This document shows positions 35,084-40,379 of a stretch of DNA of 40,379 bases, one piece after another. This stretch comes from Flammeovirgaceae bacterium (GTDB lineage Bacteria > Bacteroidota > Bacteroidia > Cytophagales > Cyclobacteriaceae). Location of the stretch: NCBI GenBank assembly GCA_013204595.1, contig JABMNK010000061.1:1-40379 (forward strand), in the 5' to 3' direction. A model generated the notes under the pieces. The model worked only from the letters and a program-made list of their open reading frames with translations. It ran no database searches and was not told the DNA's origin. Each line of letters opens with the position of its first letter. Positions within the stretch are counted from its first letter, which is position 1. Both the position numbers and the translations under genes were made by a program.

Positions 35084-38000
35084 TCATTGTCCTTCAATCC
35101 ATGGCCCTCCCAAGTTATTGACTTTATTTCTCAATTCAGGAAGTGTCTTTTCAACGATAGGTGCCAACAATTTGCTGATACTATTTAACTGATTTTGGGC
35201 GCGATCCAGCGCAGCAACGTGCGTCGGCGTGGGCCCATAAGTAGTAGCTAATGCCATATAACCAATCATTAACCCATTTTTTGGGGTTGGGTCTGATTTT
35301 TCTCCGACCTCTGATTTGGCAGTCTCGCCATTCATTTGAATCGATAGATTCAATAGCTGTTGTTTTACGTCATACAAATCCTTGATCAATGTAGCGTCCA
35401 TCAGCATTGTTTGACTTAACGCCTTTTGTAAACCACTCACCAAACTTTGGGCTTTCTCAAGAGCCAAATCCTGTTGGGTCAACTCCTTAACGAACGATTC
35501 AAAATCTTTTCTAAAGTTCGCGATAACCTCCGAAGAGGCTCCTTTCAGCGCAGGCTCAATCAAAGGTACCACCTCGAATGACACTACATTGGTCAACGCT
35601 GTGCTGACGCCATTATCGATCTTAGAAATTGACGCCGTATAGGTGCCTGGTGCTATTATAAATCCTGATTGTCCCCAATCCTCACTTCCCGTTTTGGACT
35701 TTAACATGATCGGTGATTTTGAAGAATGAGTCAGGTCCCATGTAATTCGGTTAATCCCCTTAGCCGTTTTTCCCTTTACTGAATTGATGATATTTCCTTT
35801 AGTATCCCGAATAACCAACATGATGATGGGATCTTCTGCTCTTTGTTCACGCGCTAGTGCGTCCCATCCAAGAAAAGAGACTTCTTCTTTATTTGCTACT
35901 TTCTTTTTTTCTTGTTGCTGACGAATAAATTTTAGAGAGGTTAATTCTTCCTTTAAATAATAAGTAAATGTAGCCCCGAAATCAGGATTTGGTGCTTTGT
36001 AATCTGAAGCCCCCTGACCATAAATACCCCTTTTTTCAACATACCAAAAAGCATTGCGCGGCTGAAATAAATAAGCTGCCTTTGCTAGATTTTCTGTTGT
36101 CATTTGGCGCAAGGCGCTATAGTCATCTAATACAAAAAATCCTCTTCCAAAGGAAGCACCTACCAAATCATTTTCACGTCTTTGAATGGTAATATCCCTA
36201 AAAGAAATGGTGGGGAGTCCACCCCCTAACTTGATCCAATTCGATCCCGCATCAACTGTGAAGTAGATCCCAAATTCGGTTGCTGCAAACAATAACTCTT
36301 TTTTAATATGGTCTTGAACCGTCCGCCATACTAAAAGCCTATCTGGCATACCATTAGTGATCAATTTCCAGGTCTGACCGGCATCAGTACTTTTAATTAA
36401 ATAAGGCTTAAAATCACCGTATTTATGGTTGTCCAAAGCAGCGTATACCGTATTGGCATCAAATAAATCCGCACGGACGTCATTTACAAACGCAGTCGCA
36501 GGTACTCCTTTGATTGAACCAAGTGCTAGCTTTGTCCAACTATTGCCCCCATCTTTGGTCACTTGGATGATCCCATCATCTGTCCCTGCATATAAAATGC
36601 CTTCTTTAACGGGTGATTCAGCCAACGAGGTAATGGTATTGAAGCTAGACATCGCCGCCAAATCCCAAGGATTGTCCCAACTCTGCTGACTTCCCATAAT
36701 AGGCAGGGTCATACGATCCTGATTCTTAGTTAAATCCTTTGATATTGGTGTCCAAGCATCCCCACGATTGTCTGACCGCCAAACACGATAGGACCCTACA
36801 TAAATACGTTTAGGATCAAAGCTACTTACCAGAATCGGCGCATCCCAATTGAATCGCTCATAGGGCTCATCCTCCCTCGGCTGAGGTTGAATATAAACGG
36901 TTTCTCCATTTTTGTGGTCAATTCTAAATAAAACACCTTCTTGATATTCCCCATAGGTGATATCAGGATTGCCAGGTTCTACTGCCGACTGATGTCCATC
37001 TGCCCCTAAGACATTTCGCCAATCGGCATTGCGAATACCTGTGCTGAATAATGTCCGCGACGGTCCTCCATGTGAACCGTTGTCCTGGGTACCGCCATAA
37101 ATGTTGTAAAAAGGCACTGCATCATCCACCGCCAATTTGTAATATTGGGTCAAAGGCAAATTGGGAATAAATCTCCAAGTTTTGGTTTGATCAAAAGATT
37201 CATAAAGTCCACCGTCGGTGCCTGCTATGAGGTAATTAGGGTCATTTTTTCGCCAAGCAACTACGTGTGTATCTACATGCTTATTGTTCTCATTCATGAA
37301 GGAAAAGGTCTTGCCGTGATCATTGGAAATCATCACCATATAACTCATCAAATAGATTCTGCCGGCCTGATGCGGATCGGCATATAATTCTTGGTAGTAA
37401 TGAGGGCCCGTACCGCCACTGACCATATCGGACTGCCTTGTCCAACTACTTCCTTGGTCATAGGAAATATATAATCCGCCTGTTTTTCGATCTGTCTCTA
37501 GGGCCGCGTACACAATATTTGAGTCGAAAGGCGAAATAGCCAACCCTGATTTGCCTAAATGAGACGTGGGCAAACCTGTTGTCATTTTTTCCCAGTTCTC
37601 ACCACCATCAAAACTTCTGTGAATGCCCGATTCAGGGCCACCACCCATCCACGCGGCAACGGTCCTGTGATGCTGCCAGGTCGCAGCATACAAAATATCT
37701 GGATTTTGAGGATCCATCACGACCTCGGTAACACCCGTCCACTCATTGCCTCCGAGCGTTTTGCGCCATGTAGCACCTCCATCAATCGATTTATATAGTC
37801 CTCGAGAACCTCCTGCGCTCCAAAGGGGGCCTTGTGAGGCTGCCCAAATAATATTGGAATTTGTAGGATGTACTAGGATTCTGGATAGGTGCTCAGAATC
37901 CTTTAGTCCCTTGTTGTTCCATGTTTTACCAGCATCCAAACTGACATAAATGCCATCTCCAAATCCAACATGTCGCCCACCTACGTTCTCTCCGGTACCC

Positions 38001-38311
38001 ACCCAGATGATATTTGTATTGCTCGGATCAATGGTCACACATCCAATCGAATAACTGTCCTGGTGATCAAATATCGGGTTCCAAGTAACTCCAGCATTTT
38101 CAGTTTTCCACACCCCACCCGACCCGGCAGCCACATACATGATGTTTTCATTTTGGGGATTAATGGCAATGTCGGCAATTCTTCCTGAAGTAAAGGCAGG
38201 TCCAATATTTCTGAATTTTAAATCTCCAAGTATTGACGAATCTAGTACTTGAGCACCAGCTGTATAATTTGTCAGCAAACCAATCAGCAAAAGGATTTTA
38301 AAAATTTTCAT
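35084..38311 (-). CDS. VPS10/sortilin-type beta-propeller protein, copy 2
   Basis: A 1075-residue exported protein with a signal peptide (MKIFKILLLIGLLTNY, cleavage after AGAQ). At least ten Asp-box repeats follow, for example KTENAGVTW, VSLDAGKTW, KSIDGGATW, RSFDGGENW, ISYDQGSSW, VTKDGGNSW, KSTDAGQTW and FTVDAGSNW. A non-propeller tail from about residue 780 contains beta-rich and helical parts. It has the same architecture as the protein at 2686-5802, with the shared opening DLKFRNIGPAFTSGRIADIA versus EWRIVGPFRGGRSATV. The family is widespread in Bacteroidota, with no proven function. A small membrane protein gene follows it. Confidence 0.9.
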   Translation of the reverse strand: MKIFKILLLIGLLTNYTAGAQVLDSSILGDLKFRNIGPAFTSGRIADIAINPQNENIMYVAAGSGGVWKTENAGVTWNPIFDHQDSYSIGCVTIDPSNTNIIWVGTGENVGGRHVGFGDGIYVSLDAGKTWNNKGLKDSEHLSRILVHPTNSNIIWAASQGPLWSAGGSRGLYKSIDGGATWRKTLGGNEWTGVTEVVMDPQNPDILYAATWQHHRTVAAWMGGGPESGIHRSFDGGENWEKMTTGLPTSHLGKSGLAISPFDSNIVYAALETDRKTGGLYISYDQGSSWTRQSDMVSGGTGPHYYQELYADPHQAGRIYLMSYMVMISNDHGKTFSFMNENNKHVDTHVVAWRKNDPNYLIAGTDGGLYESFDQTKTWRFIPNLPLTQYYKLAVDDAVPFYNIYGGTQDNGSHGGPSRTLFSTGIRNADWRNVLGADGHQSAVEPGNPDITYGEYQEGVLFRIDHKNGETVYIQPQPREDEPYERFNWDAPILVSSFDPKRIYVGSYRVWRSDNRGDAWTPISKDLTKNQDRMTLPIMGSQQSWDNPWDLAAMSSFNTITSLAESPVKEGILYAGTDDGIIQVTKDGGNSWTKLALGSIKGVPATAFVNDVRADLFDANTVYAALDNHKYGDFKPYLIKSTDAGQTWKLITNGMPDRLLVWRTVQDHIKKELLFAATEFGIYFTVDAGSNWIKLGGGLPTISFRDITIQRRENDLVGASFGRGFFVLDDYSALRQMTTENLAKAAYLFQPRNAFWYVEKRGIYGQGASDYKAPNPDFGATFTYYLKEELTSLKFIRQQQEKKKVANKEEVSFLGWDALAREQRAEDPIIMLVIRDTKGNIINSVKGKTAKGINRITWDLTHSSKSPIMLKSKTGSEDWGQSGFIIAPGTYTASISKIDNGVSTALTNVVSFEVVPLIEPALKGASSEVIANFRKDFESFVKELTQQDLALEKAQSLVSGLQKALSQTMLMDATLIKDLYDVKQQLLNLSIQMNGETAKSEVGEKSDPTPKNGLMIGYMALATTYGPTPTHVAALDRAQNQLNSISKLLAPIVEKTLPELRNKVNNLGGPWIEGQ

Positions 38312-38383
38312 GAGGGTAAGGTTAATTTAAAGAAGCAATTTTAAAACTAATATACCGATAAATCTCTTTTTAATGATACGTGG

Positions 38384-39373
38384 TCAATCCTTGATCTGCA
38401 AAATTACTTTACCCATATTTTGATTTTTTTCTAAAATTTCATGTGCCTGCGCTACATTAGTCCACGGCAAAACCGTGTCGATTACCGGCTTTATAATCCC
38501 TCTTTTTAAAAAAGACTCAAAATCCATTTTGAACTGTCGAATAAGCTCCGCTTTGTACGCCAGCGATCGAGCACGAAGGGTTGATCCCATAATGGTCAAT
38601 CGTTTTTGTAAGATCAGTGGAAGGCTCACCTCGTGAGCTTTTGGATTTTCCATAAAGGCGATTAGGACAATTCGGGCATCTAGGGCAGCACAATTGATGT
38701 TTTTGGAAAGGTACGATCCCCCAACGCAATCTAAGATCACATGAGCGCCCGCATCAAGGGTAACTTCATTTACCCAATAATCAAATGATGGTTGTACGCG
38801 ATAATTGCAACCACCGAAAGCACCTAACCCTTCACAAAACTTGATTTTTTCATCCGAACCTGCTGTAATCAATACTTTGGCCTCACTGGCCAACGCCAAT
38901 TGAATAGCCGCACTACCCACTCCACTGGCTCCGGCATGAACCAAAAGGGTTTCAGCTTTTACTAGCTTGGCCAATCCATATAGGCATTGATATGCGGTCA
39001 GAAAAACTTCGGGAATGGCTGCCGCCTGTACGTAACTTAGATGCGTGGGTATTGACAGCAACATGCGGTAATCTACAATGACCTGTTCCGCATACCCGCC
39101 ACCACTAAGCAATGCCATGACCCTATCTCCTATATTAAAACCCGAAACTTTGTCCCCTTTCTCGATGATCACCCCTGCGACTTCTAGTCCCAGAATAGGA
39201 CTGACTCCATTGGGTGGGGGGTATTTACCCATTTTTTGGAGCAGATCGGCCCGATTAACCCCTGCTGCAGAGACGTCAATCTTTACTTCAAACAATCCGG
39301 GTTGAATCTCTTCTACCTCTTCTAGACGCAAAGTTGCATTGGGACCTTGCTCATAAATATTGATGGCTTTCAT
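38384..39373 (-). CDS. NAD(P)H-quinone oxidoreductase (PIG3-like, zinc-independent MDR)
   Basis: A 329-residue medium-chain reductase of the quinone oxidoreductase group. The N-terminal GroES-like part has AAGVNRADLLQKMGKYPPP and GLEVAGVIIEKG; the nucleotide-binding loop is HAGASGVGSAAIQLA (146-160). The structural-zinc cysteines of alcohol dehydrogenases are lacking, as expected. The PIG3-type signature (GVNRADLLQ with YPPP) is clear. It lies 72 bases upstream of the second propeller gene on the same strand. Confidence 0.93.
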   Translation of the reverse strand: MKAINIYEQGPNATLRLEEVEEIQPGLFEVKIDVSAAGVNRADLLQKMGKYPPPNGVSPILGLEVAGVIIEKGDKVSGFNIGDRVMALLSGGGYAEQVIVDYRMLLSIPTHLSYVQAAAIPEVFLTAYQCLYGLAKLVKAETLLVHAGASGVGSAAIQLALASEAKVLITAGSDEKIKFCEGLGAFGGCNYRVQPSFDYWVNEVTLDAGAHVILDCVGGSYLSKNINCAALDARIVLIAFMENPKAHEVSLPLILQKRLTIMGSTLRARSLAYKAELIRQFKMDFESFLKRGIIKPVIDTVLPWTNVAQAHEILEKNQNMGKVILQIKD

Positions 39374-39620
39374 TTGATTTCAAAATGTAAACCTATCAAT
39401 AGTTATTGAAATGCCTCCCTTTTTACATAAAAATGACCCATACAATTGTCAATAGCATTAATACAAAACAGCGCGATATCCAGATGCAACTGAAGACGGG
39501 TATGAGATTACCACTTTTTGACTGCTTAAATTTCCTACGGTATACTGCCCAGCTAGACCCAAGCGAACCAACTAACCAAAACTAAAATCAACCGCTCCAC
39601 GGTAATAAATAGTTAAATAG
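39374..39620. other. Intergenic stretch, 247 bases
   Basis: No convincing gene. On the minus strand a weak hairpin (ACCG/CGGT at about 39588-39603, five-base loop, T-rich behind) could end the surface-protein transcript. A 37-codon open frame at 39458-39571 is discussed as a finding. Two copies of TTAAATAG-like sequence at 39610-39622 are AT-rich noise. Confidence 0.4.
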
Positions 39621-40379
39621 TTAAAAAGTCCGAACTGCACGCACACCATCTCCGCTCTCTATCTTGCTGTAGACGTCAACTTCACCATCACCGAAATACT
39701 GATCCCACGCATCCTCGATATCGTCCTCCGTAGAACTCCAGTACCAGCCATCAGCAGCAAAACCGCAAAAGCCAAGCACATGTAGATCATATAATTTATT
39801 TAGCTCATCCTTACTGGGTAAATACCAATCATCATAGTATATTCCATCTACTGTAACAGTATAATCAGCACTGAGTTTAGCTGCTATTCCATCCTCGCTA
39901 CATTCAGCCAAAATCTTTTTGGTGTTGTCTGCTCCTGTACCTAGTGCAATACCAGTTGCGAAAGTCCATTGCTCACAACCCCATGCAGCTCCAACGCCGG
40001 CATCCTCCTCATCCTCCTCCCCTTCAGGAGGGGCTTGATCCGCTATTGCCACAATCAATCCATGTACCTCTCCAGCGACATATCCAGAATCATAGTTTTT
40101 AAAGATGTAAGCGACGATACCTCCTTGTAACGGTTCACCAAGGACCAGAGACGCGGACGTAGTAAAACTAACCTCTACCCCATAAGCGGTACCTGCCCTG
40201 TTAGTCGCGTAGGCACGGACATAATAGGTCGTATTCGGAGTCAATCCTGACAGACTACTCGTGAAAGTGCCTGTACCTGTGCCGTCTGCAGTATAACTCC
40301 CCGATATGGTGGGACTCGTATTGGTACCCCAAGCCACACCTCTTGCTGTGATACTTCCACCACCATCATCACTGATCAC
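39621..40379 (-). CDS. Surface protein with fibronectin III and DUF1566-like domains (5' end outside window)
   Basis: The last 252 codons of a longer protein that continues beyond the window. The first visible codons are GTG but this is not a start. A fibronectin III-like repeat (SLSGLTPNTTYYVRAYATNRAG, about 42-63) precedes a second domain with GGIVAYIFKNYDSGY, an acidic PEGEEDEEDAG stretch, and a C-terminal DDWYLPSKDELNKLYDL to WYWSSTEDD to VRAVRTF pattern that is characteristic of DUF1566/Lcl_C domains. Such proteins are exported and may bind cells or glycans. Several FN3 repeats are likely missing upstream. Confidence 0.88.
   Translation of the reverse strand: MISDDGGGSITARGVAWGTNTSPTISGSYTADGTGTGTFTSSLSGLTPNTTYYVRAYATNRAGTAYGVEVSFTTSASLVLGEPLQGGIVAYIFKNYDSGYVAGEVHGLIVAIADQAPPEGEEDEEDAGVGAAWGCEQWTFATGIALGTGADNTKKILAECSEDGIAAKLSADYTVTVDGIYYDDWYLPSKDELNKLYDLHVLGFCGFAADGWYWSSTEDDIEDAWDQYFGDGEVDVYSKIESGDGVRAVRTF

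Noticed and set aside
40005-40035. CTC-rich repeat near the window end as a regulatory or CRISPR-like repeat
   Set aside because: It simply encodes the acidic EGEEDEEDAG stretch of the surface protein; no spaced repeats are present.

Overview
The window looks like a chromosomal segment of a free-living Bacteroidota bacterium, most likely of the Cytophagales type. The evidence is a gldA-gldF-gldG gliding/type 9 secretion ABC cluster, a TonB receptor paired with a DUF4249 lipoprotein, a type III glutamine synthetase, two long VPS10/sortilin-like propeller proteins, many lipoproteins with Bacteroidota-style signal peptides, near absence of Shine-Dalgarno sequences, and promoter boxes of the TTG-N19-22-TAnnTTTG type. 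No rRNA, tRNA, transposase, integrase, phage gene or CRISPR array was seen. No intergenic gap exceeds about 250 bases. The gene set is mostly core and housekeeping, not an obvious genomic island.

Layout. Positions 2-2463: the 3' part of an M20 amidohydrolase, a membrane-anchored mono-haem protein, and a short lipoprotein with a formylglycine-generating-enzyme fold. 2686-5802: the first VPS10-like propeller protein, ending at a perfect bidirectional terminator. 5857-8450 (minus): pdhC (E2 of pyruvate dehydrogenase), hslV and an ArsC-like protein, with a promoter in front of pdhC and a terminator behind it. 8577-12788 (plus): a YheT-type hydrolase, a SRAP-fold protein that has lost its catalytic residues, a FabH-type synthase and an exported MORN/YwqK-repeat protein. 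12871-19815 (minus): type III glutamine synthetase, then a three-gene unit of TonB receptor, DUF4249 lipoprotein and GH130-like lipoprotein with its own promoter. 20040-28729: rsmE, tex with a small lipoprotein behind it, tlpA, glycerate kinase, sixA, topA and an exported rhodanese. 28742-34193 (minus): gldA-gldF-gldG-DUF4340 with overlapping ends, followed by dnaN. 34326-40379: an FMN reductase, a small membrane protein behind the second VPS10-like protein, a quinone oxidoreductase, and the C-terminal part of a fibronectin III/DUF1566-type surface protein cut by the window edge.

How they work together. The clearest functional units are: (a) gldA-gldF-gldG with the DUF4340 protein, an ABC exporter-like membrane complex whose four genes overlap by 1-4 bases; (b) TonB receptor-DUF4249-GH130, which looks like a glycan or glycoconjugate uptake and cleavage module lacking SusD; (c) the VPS10 protein at 35084-38311 with the 66-residue two-helix membrane protein. 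The rest are central-metabolism, translation, transcription and replication genes.

The points most worth a second look are the SRAP homologue with Cys2, Glu and His of the active site all replaced, the TonB-DUF4249-GH130 unit, and the miniature lipoprotein with an intact formylglycine-generating-enzyme cysteine pair. I did not find an unmistakable new defence or mobile system.
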